Positions 1 through 9,733 of a DNA stretch of 64,000 bases are shown here, piece after piece. The notes under the pieces were generated by a model that saw only the letters and a program-made list of their open reading frames with translations, did not search any database and had not been told where the DNA came from. Origin of the DNA: Copromyces sp. CBS 386.78 (Eukaryota; Ascomycota; Sordariomycetes; Sordariales; Sordariaceae). Within the stretch, counting starts at the first letter, position 1. The number at the start of each line of letters is the position of its first letter. Location of the stretch: contig MU839150.1 in NCBI GenBank assembly GCA_030685235.1, positions 62,001 to 126,000 on the forward strand, written 5' to 3'. Both the position numbers and the translations under genes were made by a program.

Positions 1-441
1 TTTCGATGGTGGTGGTTGTGAGTGTTTTGGAAGGGAATTCCCTCTTTTGAGCTGGCTTAGCTGGGCAACGGCAGCAGCGGCAGCGGCAGTGGCATCCCAC
101 GAGTTCGAGTCCAAGGTTCCGCCTCGCTTTTGCAGACGACCTAGCAGCCGACCTGGTCGATAAACAGGAGCTCCAGTAGAGCCAGGCGGGACAGCAAAAG
201 AATCGGGAAGCGGAGAGGGGAAGTCCCTGTTGCTGTTGGGGTTACTATGTCGTGTCCCTATGCGTCCGTTGTCGATCCTTTCGTAGCGGATTTGTTGTGG
301 GAGCGTTAAGGGCACAATGGGTGGTTCGCTTCCGGGGAAAAGTTTGTCATGGGACAAGGGTGCGGCGAGGCGTAGGGGGACTTGGAGGGAGAAGAGGAAG
401 GTGAGGATTAGGGCGGTGGGGATGTTGGGGGGTAGTTTCAT
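1..441 (-). CDS. Secreted or cell-surface protein, N-terminal part (cut by window edge)
   Basis: The frame opens at an ATG (439-441) and stays open for 147 codons to the window edge, so only the N-terminus is visible. Residues 1-27 look like a signal peptide: one Lys, a hydrophobic core (IPTALILTFLFSLQV) and a likely cleavage site near LAA-PL. The mature part is Pro/Ser/Asn-rich, with dibasic KR pairs at residues 105-106 and 132-133 that could be Kex2-type processing sites, and a six-Ala run near 119-124. No catalytic motif or known domain is visible, so function is unknown. Secretion is inferred from the signal peptide. An intron further downstream cannot be excluded. Confidence 0.6.
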   Translation of the reverse strand, partial: MKLPPNIPTALILTFLFSLQVPLRLAAPLSHDKLFPGSEPPIVPLTLPQQIRYERIDNGRIGTRHSNPNSNRDFPSPLPDSFAVPPGSTGAPVYRPGRLLGRLQKRGGTLDSNSWDATAAAAAAVAQLSQLKRGNSLPKHSQPPPSK

Positions 442-1100
442 TTTTGGGTTGTTTTTAACGTCGGTATGAAAAGAGGGTGACTGTGATGAAGTGAGTTGAG
501 GATGATGGCAGGATGATGCTGGAAGAAGGGGGATGAGGGAGGGATGATGGGTCGTGATGGTTGATATACCTGTCTCTCATCATTAACAATTCATGTTTTG
601 AAAGACTGAAATGCGGACGGTGAAGTCGGACCACGGGAATAACGATATTGACATTGACAACCTGGACAGGAAGGAAATCATCTTGAACCATATCGGGATA
701 TTGATCGAGTGCTGTGCCACTAGATTGCGGAAGTGTCAAATCTCAGTAACACAAAGTCTTTGCGTACGAGGTAACTTAGCACAGCAATTGACTTTCTCTT
801 TAGGTGTTGTAGATGTACTCGTGAGGCACAGTACTATGTTCAGTGTCTTTAGTCCCGATTAGAATTGATATCTTAAGCTGACGTCTCCCAACTTGGCAGA
901 GTGTTGGAGTTCGAGTCTTTTGACAGCTACCTTCAACAAAAAAGATGATCACATACCTGATTGGCTTCCACCAGTACGCATACCCATGAACAAAAGATGA
1001 GGACCGTCATAACAGCACATAACCGATCTTTTGATGAGCCTCCGCTGGCCGGGTTGTGATGTAGTGCTTCTCAATGTCGCTTTAACCATGAGATAATGCT
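442..1100. other. Intergenic: upstream of the secreted-protein gene, 3' flank of WSS1
   Basis: About 660 bp between two minus-strand genes. It should hold the promoter of the left-edge gene and the 3' UTR of the protease gene. Only short open frames without recognisable protein features occur. A GAT/GAG-rich run near 490-555 lies just upstream of the left gene. No RNA gene was seen. Confidence 0.5.
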
Positions 1101-2703
1101 TTATCCAACACTTCCTCCTGGCCTCCGCTCCCCACATACACCACAAACACCACAATCACCGGCATTCCGATACTGACTCCCTTGGCATATTTGACCGGTA
1201 CATGCCCAGGAGCCTACCACGTTCTTTGGGTCAAGGACGTTAGCGCAGATAGTGCAGGTTATGCAGGAGGGCTCGTTGGCGAAGGAGCATATCGGGCAGG
1301 TTCTCGAGGATGGCGGTTTTGGTTCGGGCTTGGTGATAGACTCTTGTACTGATGAGATGGGTGTGTTTTCCTTCCCTTGCGGTGGGCTTTTCGGCTCATA
1401 TTTCACCCCTGGGGAGGTTTCTCTTGTTGTCGCGGAAGTATGGCTGTTGTTTGTACTTCGGGCGCTGGGTCTGACCTGTGGAGCCTTCTGTTTCGCATCG
1501 CCCTCCAATTTCACCTGTGCTTTCTGTGGCGATGGACCCGGAGCTTGGATGATACTCTCCGGTATCCTGGCATCCGTTGACGACGGTTCGACCTTAACAA
1601 CAGGCTGTCGAGTTCCTGAACTCGTTGCGCCGTCATTGAACCCCATCAACTCCCTCAACTCCCGCTGCGCGTCCTGATCCTCAGGATTCTCATCCTCACA
1701 GACCTTGATCATCCCCCTCCCCTTGCCATCCAGTAACTTCTTCCCGTTGATATCCACAGCAGCCAAACCATCCTGCTCGTCTTCATCTTCATACTCGTCA
1801 CTCTCCGCCTCACTAGCCGTCTCATCGTCGTCAATCTCCTCTTTCTTAATAATCTCCTCTTCCTCCTTCTCCTTCTTAGCTCCCTCGAACCTCGCCAACG
1901 CCGCCGCAGCCCTCAGCTCCCTCCCCCTCGCACTGCCCGCCACCCTCGGCTTCGCGGCCACTTTTTTGCCTTTCTCTAACTCTTTCTTGACCTTCTCATC
2001 CGCCCCCAGTTTCATCCCACCCGCCCCAAACTTCCTCAAAATCCTCCGTTCCTTCTGCTCCTTGTAAGACAGTTTCGGTTTAGGAGCCTTCCTCTTCCTC
2101 CCCCGACTCCTATACGTCCCACCACACAAATGTTCCGGCAACCCTTCCCCAGGCTGCACCGTATTCCTCTCCCACTCGCCCGTCGCCAACAACGCTCCCC
2201 TCCCCCATAAACCCTCGCCCGTGTAACCCCGACCCCAAAGCAGACGCATGTCGTCGGCGTAGGCGTTGCGCACGGCCCAGAAGGCGCGCGAATGGTTCAT
2301 CTGCTTGCAGTGGGCAAGCTCGTGCATCATGACCATTTGCACGTAATTGAAGGGCAGCCAGTGGCCTGACAAGGATTTGAGGACGAGCTGGATCACTTCG
2401 CCGGCGTTGAAGTTGCGGCCGACGAATTCGCGGTTGGGCTCGTACTCTTCGAGGGAGGTGATGGAGAGGTGGTTTGTTTTCATTATTGGGACTGTTTAAG
2501 GGAAAATCATGTTAGTACTTTGTCTAGATCTTGAGGAGATGGATGTTTTGGGAAAAGAAGGTAGACGTACGGCATTGCGCTGCTATTCGTTCGAGAAAGT
2601 CTTGCGCTATGGCTTCGTCAGGGCCCTTGAGGGGCTTGATGAATATTATCCGGTCATTTGGATGCGATTTTTTGGCGTTGATTCGCTGGATGCCGAGGGG
2701 CAT
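1101..2703 (-). CDS. WSS1: WSS1-type metalloprotease (DNA-protein crosslink repair)
   Basis: WLM-family zinc metalloprotease, the fungal counterpart of SPRTN, which in known members cleaves proteins crosslinked to DNA in the nucleus. Two exons, 2703-2571 and 2491-1101, are joined across a 79-bp intron (2570-2492; GTACGT donor, GTACTAAC branch site, CAG acceptor), giving 507 residues. Exon 1 starts MPLGIQRINAKK and supplies the first part of the WLM fold; splicing gives QCLPIMKTNHLS. The catalytic site HELAHCKQMNH is at about residues 101-111 (His101, Glu102, His105, third ligand His111). A long acidic/lysine-rich middle follows, and the C-terminus has Cys-pair clusters (CPIC...CTIC, then WACTGQIC...CGVCGVCG) resembling RanBP2-type zinc fingers. 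An ATG at 2483 would lose the conserved N-terminus, so 2703 is preferred. Family assignment is firm; ubiquitin/SUMO binding through the tail is inference. Confidence 0.9.
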
Positions 2704-3322
2704 GGTGGGGGTAGTGTCGCGGGAAGCACAAAGGCTCGAATGGTGATGGTTTCGCTTGGTGGTTGTGCAGTCGTCAAGGTTCTCAGAGAACTGTACAATC
2801 GCAAAGGGAATGCGCCGTGATCGGATTATCGTGGTTTGGCCGTCTTTTTCCTCCCAAGAACTCTCGTAAAGTCTGTTGACAATATGACTATAACCCAAGC
2901 AATCAATCGAAGTGGTGCGAAAGGTGTTGCAGTTGGAAAGTGAAGAGGTTCTGAAAAGTTTCCCCTCCTCGCCACCGCGTCTGGTTGACGAGACGCCGTA
3001 GGGGTCGCGTTGAGGGGCAACCTATCGCCCAGTCACATGCTCACTTACAGCGCTCAAATATTGCCCTTTGGTACTAGCCCACCCCTTTTATCCTTTTACG
3101 TATCCCACAACAACACCAAACAACAAACATGGTGATGGATCATGACATCCATCCTTGATTGCCGACTTTGACTTCGTCTGGCCTTTCTTTGTGCCATAAA
3201 CTGTTCGTACATGGTAGTTAAACAGAAGCCGTAGAAGCAGGGTATATCGCATGTCCCTCCTCTCCCATACCAAACCCCAATCCCAACCCCCTTTTTTTGT
3301 TTTCCTTAACATTTTACCTTGT
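2704..3322. other. Intergenic: WSS1 promoter and Kelch gene 3' flank
   Basis: About 620 bp between the WSS1 start and the stop of the Kelch gene, both on the minus strand. No convincing coding frame. A C-rich/T-rich run near 3280-3300 sits in the probable 3' UTR of the Kelch gene. Confidence 0.5.
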
Positions 3323-5592
3323 TTACCTCCTCCTTCCAGCGCCACCAGCACCACCACCACCACCGCCAGCACCCGCCTTATCCGCAAGCGAAACCACCTC
3401 ACCAATACCCGCAGCTTCCTGCTCGTCCTCGAGCGCGGTGATCTCCTCTCTGCAATCCCACCACTTCTCCTCGCTGAGCTCGAACGCCTTGGTCTTGATC
3501 TCCTTGACGGCAAGCGACTCGGGCTGGATACCCTTCCAGCGGAGTTGGGTCATGAGGACTTCCTGCCACTCGGCCGAGGTGCGCTGGAAGAAGTCGCGGC
3601 GGGATTCGAAGGGCTGTTGTTTCTGTGTTAGCTGTGATTCGCACTGAAACAAAGAAGACAGGAATGTGAAACATACTCTGGGATGCGGCAGGCCGTCATC
3701 AACCCTAGTCTCCTCGCTCTCCTCCTCTTCTTCGGGAGCCGCGGCGATAGGGGCAGTCTCGGCGACGGGAGTCTCCTCGCCCTCCTTGGCCTTCTTCTTC
3801 TTCCTCTCGCTGGGAGTGAACTTGGCCTTTTTGTCGTCGACCTCCATGGCGTCCTCTTCGCCATCCGCTTCTTCGTCCGAGTCATCCTCCTCATCATCAT
3901 CTTCGTCGTCGTCATCTTCGTCCTCGGATTCCTATAATTCCACCTTGTCAGTAACCCCGCCCTCGTTCCGGTAAGTAGAGATCGAAGACTCACAATCCAA
4001 TCATCGCCCTCCCTCTTGAAGATCTCCTTGCAGCCATCCATCTTGCCCAGATCGATGGCATACAGATCATCCAGCGTAAACTCGCGATCGCCCTTCTCAA
4101 ACGTGCCGCCGTAGATATACAGCACATCATCCTGCACCGCCAGCTGAGCATTGAATCGCGGATGCGGCATCTCCATCGACACCGGCATATCCCTGACCTT
4201 TTTCTTGTCGTCCTTCTCCTCCTCCTCCTCCTCGCCCCTCTGCTTCTTCAAAATGGCCTCGATCTCCATCTCATCTGCATCACCATCCAAGCCACCCTTT
4301 GCGCCCGCCTGCAGCGCCGCCAGCTGCCTGAGCAATTCCTCCTCGTTCTGCTTGGCTCTATCCCTCCTTCCCACCCTTTCCCTCCCCCCGTCACCATTTC
4401 CGGCCTTCTTCCCCGGCGCCCTAGCCTTCTTCAATCCCATAGGGAAGAACCGGTTGCGCTCAATGTTCCACGCAAACAGCTGGTTGAAGAACTCACTCTC
4501 CATGCCCTCCTCGCTCTCCTCCACGTCGTGAACGCCGCCAAACATGATGCCGCGGCCCTTGTGGTACGCCATGGTGGCGCCCGCCCGCGTCGGGCTCGGC
4601 GTGTTGGCCGGCTTCTTGCGCTTCTCCCACCGGACCGTAGGTGCCGCGTTAGGCGGCGCATCGGCGAGCGGCTGCGTGATTCTCAAGAAGAAGCAGTCCT
4701 GGTGAATCATGGGCTTCAGAATATTCTTGGACCCACCGGCTCCTCCGCCCTGCTTCGTCTGCTTACCAGCCGCCACCGTCGCCTTCACGCGCGAGTACCC
4801 GCCGTAGAGAACGGCGCCCTGGTCGTGCGGCAAAAAGGTAAAGCTGGACCGCGCGTCCGGCTTCAGCTGCGCCGGCGGCGGGGTGATGGAGTGCCAGACA
4901 AAGTTCTGGGTGTCGTACAGCCACAGGTCCTGGAGGTACTTGGTCTGGTTGGCGGTATCCTGGAACCCGCCGAACAAAACGATGTAGTTCTTGTAGTAGG
5001 TCATTCTGTGGCCCGACCTGGCGGGCGGGGTCTTGCCCTTGGTTTCAATGCGCGCCCACTCGCGGGTGGACGGGTCGAGACGCCAGAAGTCGTTGTAGTG
5101 GTAGAACGTGCCCTGCTTGGGGGACGAGAACTCGCCGCCGAAGAGGTAGACTCCCGTGCTGTCGTTTCCGCCGCGGGTCCAGGCGTGACCCGATCGGGGG
5201 AGGGGGGCGTTGGGCGAGGTGACGCAGCGCCATTCGTCACGGTCGATGTAGTAGACCATCAGGTCGTTGAAGAAGGTGGCCAGGGCGCCGTTGAAGTACT
5301 CGCCGCCGAAGAGGAGGAGCTGGTTGCTGTTGGAGGGGCTGGCCATCAGGGTAGAGGCGGCGCGGGCGCGCGGGGGGTCCTCGACGACATTTTCGGTGAT
5401 CTTGACGAACGCCTCCTGCTGCTTCTTGTACTCCTCGAGAACGGCGTCGAGATCGACATCTTCGGCGTCGCTGCCCTCGACCTTTGCGGATTTCACCTTG
5501 GCCTTCTTCTCGGCCTTCTTCTCTTGCTTCTGCTTCTTTTCGGCCAACTTGGCCTTTTTGGACTCGCTTTTCCCCTTCTTGTCCTTCGCCAT
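3323..5592 (-). CDS. Kelch-repeat protein of the Kel3/KLHDC4 family
   Basis: Three exons: 5592-3994, 3931-3677 and 3613-3323, with introns 3993-3932 (62 bp, GTGAGT...TAG, TACTGAC branch site) and 3676-3614 (63 bp, GTATGT...CAG); both are phase 0, giving 714 residues. The N-terminus is a Lys/Ala/Glu-rich coiled segment (about residues 1-45). Kelch blades follow (about 80-330, resuming about 490-520), visible as repeated LLFGGE, YLFGGEF, IVLFGGFQD, AVLYGGYSR, IMFGGVHD and IYGGTF strands with Trp and Tyr at blade positions. After an acidic low-complexity linker comes a conserved C-terminal helical block (RRDFFQRTSAEWQ...), matching the DUF4110-type tail of Kel3/KLHDC4 proteins. A beta-propeller scaffold with unknown partner is expected. 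The intron 2 acceptor is ambiguous: an alternative CAG 9 nt upstream (exon from 3622) adds KQQ in frame. Confidence 0.85.
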
Positions 5593-6397
5593 CTTGACAA
5601 ACTTCCCACCCGAGTGTCAAGCTGTTGCGTTGTTTGCGCTGTCGAAGAAAGTGACTTCTCAATTTTGGCCTCATGAGACCGTGGCAAAACGTGGAGAAAA
5701 TGTTTTGTGAATGTAGGAGCGGTCGGGACCCACTTGTATCAACTAACAAAAATTGTGCTCACCAAGCAAGATTGGGGCAGCCAACAACAGGTTCAAATGA
5801 GCTTTGCCTAGCAGCAATCTGGTCTGCTCACGTAGACCGACGTTTATTATTCACCTACTTACACGGTGATGATTGTCGAAGTCGCTTGAGTGGACAATAA
5901 TACGCAGGTAGGCGAGGTTGTGAAATAATAAGAAAGGTAGGGTAGGAAGGGGAATACCTTCCTCAAGTACCGTCAACTACAATAGTTGAGGATACGTATT
6001 TGGATTGACATGTAATGTAAGAATATTGTTAATGCATGCAGTACGATATCTAACACTGATTGCATCTAACTCTGCGGAACAGTCCTCTTCACCACATGTT
6101 CAATGGGCGATCACCACGAGGACATGCTACTGTTAAACTCGGGTTGATGGTTCACCAACGGCTTCACATTGGCAAATTGTCGCTTATATTGCATGTAATG
6201 TACAGTCATGGTATTTTCAAACCTTTTCTCCCCAACTAACTACGTGGCCTTTGTTATGCTGTTCCATGACTCCTTGTCTGTTCAAAGCTTATGTACATAC
6301 CTCGTCCCTAACGGTGTTCCATTTTCCGAGGAACCTGGCCATCAAATGTCAGACACGCTTTAGGCCTTCATCAACCCTCTCAGTGACTTTGCCGTCT
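5593..6397. other. Intergenic: Kelch gene promoter and aminopeptidase 3' flank
   Basis: About 800 bp, moderately AT-rich, between two minus-strand genes. Only short frames without domain features occur. It should hold the promoter and 5' UTR of the Kelch gene (just right of 5592) and the 3' UTR of the aminopeptidase (just left of 6398). Confidence 0.5.
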
Positions 6398-9300
6398 TTA
6401 CGCACTGTACTTGTTGTCCTTCACCCACTTGGCAACATCCTCGCCGTCACGCTCGATCCACGCAACCTTGGAGCGGATAGCATCCAAGCTCTGGGCCAGC
6501 GACATCTCGAAGCCGTTGGTGCTCTTTCCCTCAAAGAACTTCTCAACCTTGGCCAACTGCTCCTTCTTGGTGAAGCTGGAAGTGAAGATGGTGACAAGGG
6601 TTCCGAGCATCGACAACTGAGGAGGGAACCTCTTGACGAGCTCATCCCAGTTCTCAGTCATCCAGGTGAAGAGCGCCTCGATACCCTCAGGGTGGCTGCG
6701 AAGGCCAGCAGTGGGCATGTACACATCCTGGTCCTTGATCTCACCGCTGAAGAGAAGGTCGAGGGTCGACTTGATGAGCTCGGGGCTCTTGGCGCGGCCG
6801 AGGCAGCGGAGAGCGGTGTTGCGCTCATCGCTGTTGGTGGAGGTACGGTAGAAGTTGAGAATGGTATCATACTACAAAACTGATTAGCATGGAACACGTA
6901 GGGGATCTTCTGGGGTTGTCAAGCTTACCTCCTCCTTGCCACCGTACTTCAGGGCCATGCTGAAGACGCTGCCACGAATGTTGGGGTGGACGGCCGACTT
7001 GTCGCCAGCAATGAGCTTCTTGAACATCTCCTTGGCGGCAGCAATGATCTTCTCATCGCCGCACAGACCGGCATTACCGAAAAGCATGGCCTTGAACTGC
7101 TGCTCGATGTGACCGTCGTTCTCAGTGAACTCCCAGCCCATCTGGTGAGCCCTGGCGCTAACAAGCTCACGCTGGAAAGCCTCAAGGCCATCGCGAACAG
7201 CCTTGTCCTCAAAGATCCAAGCAGCCTGGACAGCAGCAACGCGAGAGATGATCTCGCTCCAGACAATGAACTCCTTCTCAGAGTCGAATCCCTTGAGAAG
7301 GTTCAGGACACCAGAGGTCTTCTGGTAGCCCGAAGAAGCAAGGGCACCGGCATCGGCAATCATACCAGCTCTGTCCTCAACACTGAGGAGGCCCTTCTTG
7401 GCCGCCTCACCGAGCTTCTCAAGGCGCTCAGGAGTGTAGGAGGTACGGTAGAGACCAGTGTGGTTCGCGTTGAGCTTGAAGAACTCGGTGCTGGGAACCT
7501 CGAAACTATCCTCACGCTTGTCAAGGGTAAGGCTCTCATCAATGCCATCCTTGGAGCGGAGGCCGAGGAAAACGGGGAAGATGACCGTGTCCTCCTTGGG
7601 CTTGACGTCACCAGTACGGAGGAAACGGTTCTGCTTGACCTGGATGGTCTTCTCGTCCTTCTCGGTAACGGTAACGACGGGGTAACCGACGTGCTTGGTC
7701 CACACATCCATAACCTCCTCGACGCTCTTTCCGCTGGCATCGCCAAGAGCAGCCCAGAGATCACCAGTCTGAGTGTTGCCGTAGGCGTGCTTCTTGAGGT
7801 AACGTCTGACACCCTCCAAGAAAACATCCTCACCGAGGTAGGTGGAGATCATGCGCAGAACGCAAGAGCCTTTGGAGTAGGAAATGGCATCGAAAATCTG
7901 GTTGATTTCATCGGCACGCTTGACGGGAACCTCGATGGGGTGAGAGCTCCTGAGGGAGTCAAGGGCGAGAGCACGCTGGAGATTATCGGTAACATAGGTC
8001 TCCCAGACCTTCCACTCGGGGTAGAAGATGTTGCAAGAGTACCAAGAAGCCCAGGTAGCGAAACCCTCGTTAAGCCAGAGACCATCCCACCAGTCCATGG
8101 TGACCAGGTTACCGAACCACTGATGAGCAAGCTCGTGCTGAACGACCTCGGCGACGCGCTCCTTGGTAGCAGCACCGCTGACCTTCTCGTCCAAGAGGAG
8201 ATCAACAACTCTGTATGTGACAAGACCCCAGTTCTCCATGGCGCCCTGAGCGAAGTCGGGAATGGCGATCTGGTCCATTTTGGGGAGGGGGAACTCGATG
8301 CCGAAGACCTTTTCGTAGAAAGCTAGGGTCTTGGCAGCAAGGTTGAGCGAGAAGCGACCGTGCTCGATGTTCTGTCCAGGAGGAGCATAGACGCGAACGG
8401 GGACACGGAAGTCGTTGGTCTCAATGTAGTTGAGCTCACCGACGACGAAGGCGACGAGGTAGGTAGACATGAGGGGCGACTTGTTGAAGGTAACGGCCTT
8501 CTTGCCATCCTTGGCCTCAGACTCGGAAGCAACATCCATGTTGCTGAGGCAGGTCAACTTCTTGTCGGCGACGAGGGTGACGGTGAACTCGGCCTTCAGG
8601 GATGGCTCGTCAAAGCAGGGGAATGCGCGGCGAGCATCGGTAGGCTCCATCTGAGAGACGGCCAAAAGACCTTGTGTGCCATCGGGGTTTTTGTAGGTCG
8701 ACCTGTAGAAACCGGCCATCTTGTCGTTGAGGTGGCCGGTAAACTGGATCTCGAGCTGCGCCTTGGCGCCCTTGCTGACGGCATTGTCGAAGTCGAAGGT
8801 AGAGACCTGGGTAGTCTCGTTGTAGGTAACCTTGGGGTTTGAGCTTTGGCAAAGGGTTAGCTCGTCGCGACCATAATAGTCAATGTAGGGGCAAAGTAAA
8901 CACGGGAAGTAAACACGGCTATAGGGGCGAGGCGGATGGGCTTGCTAACCTGACAGTCTGGCCACCAGAGGTGACCTTGGCATTGTGAATGTCAATCTCT
9001 AGGGTATGGAGGGCAATGGACTTGGAGTCCTCCTCGACGTCGAGGTCGATGACAACGGTACCATCGAAGGTGAGCTTCTGGAAGTCGGGCTCGAGGGTGA
9101 TGTGGTAGTGTCTGGGGATGACGTTGGTGGGGAGAAGCTCGCGGCCCTGGATGTTGACCCCACTTGCCACATCGGCCTGGGCGTGTGTCCTGCACATCTT
9201 GTGGTTGCGATACGAACAGTAGCGGACGGGAGTTTGGTTACGACGAGGACGGACTGATCGGGCTGCTGAAAGACGTTGACGGGGGGTCAATGGCGAAGCA

Positions 9301-9733
9301 GGAGTAGAGGTAACAGAGTAGAAGCGTGATGGTCCTGGGGAGGAGGTCGAGGTATAACTGCGGGGGGATTATCTTATATCAGCGCTTGAATTCCATTGGG
9401 CTGCCTTTATTGGAGGTCCCCTTGTTGGCCCCCTTGACCATCCGCGGCTGTCAGTATGTCACTGGAACATCGTCCACTTTGGATTCCCTCTGCTCATTGA
9501 CGGTGCGTGCGTGGGTCCCAGTTCCTCGCCAGATCTCCCCCCGGACAGGCCCAGCTTCCATTTCCATTGCTAAATAGTCAGGTGGTCTTTCTTGGGTTGG
9601 CGGGCTAGGCTTACTGTGAGGCAGCGAATCTGGTCGTGGCTTGGTGAGTACCCAAAAGTGAGGTCTTGGATCGAGGTAGAACACTCCGAGCTCCTTGACA
9701 AGCAGGCCGAAGAGAGAGACAGTTGCGAATCAT
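6398..9733 (-). CDS. M1-family zinc aminopeptidase (Ape2/Aap1 type) with mitochondrial-presequence exon
   Basis: Four exons, 9733-9615, 9357-8950, 8843-6929 and 6871-6398, with introns of 257, 106 and 57 bp and consistent phases, give 971 residues. M1 enzymes remove N-terminal residues from peptides. GAMEN is at about 376-380; the zinc motif HELAH at about 412-416 is followed 18 residues later by the third ligand Glu (LNEGFA, about 435). The catalytic-Tyr region is AISYSKGS. The C-terminal ERAP1-like helical domain ends in exon 4. Exon 1 (MIRNCLSLRPACQGARSVL) and the start of exon 2 are Arg/Ser-rich without acidic residues, like a mitochondrial presequence. An internal ATG at 9197 (MCRTHAQ) just before the conserved GRELLPTNV block would give an 878-residue cytosolic form of normal family length. 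The core assignment is firm. The upstream exon rests on a GTAAGC donor, CCGCAG acceptor and matching phase. Confidence 0.88.

Noticed and set aside
860..935. GTTCGAGTC motif resembling a tRNA B box (similar GGTCGAGTC near 51875)
   Set aside because: No A box at proper spacing and no cloverleaf stems could be drawn at either place.
4162..5676. Open plus-strand frame of 504 codons
   Set aside because: It is antisense to the Kelch protein. Its sequence is Leu/Val/Arg-rich shadow coding, while the minus strand has Kelch motifs, spliced continuation and a conserved tail.
6986..8326. Open plus-strand frame of 446 codons
   Set aside because: Antisense shadow of the aminopeptidase exon carrying GAMEN and HELAH motifs; no domain of its own.
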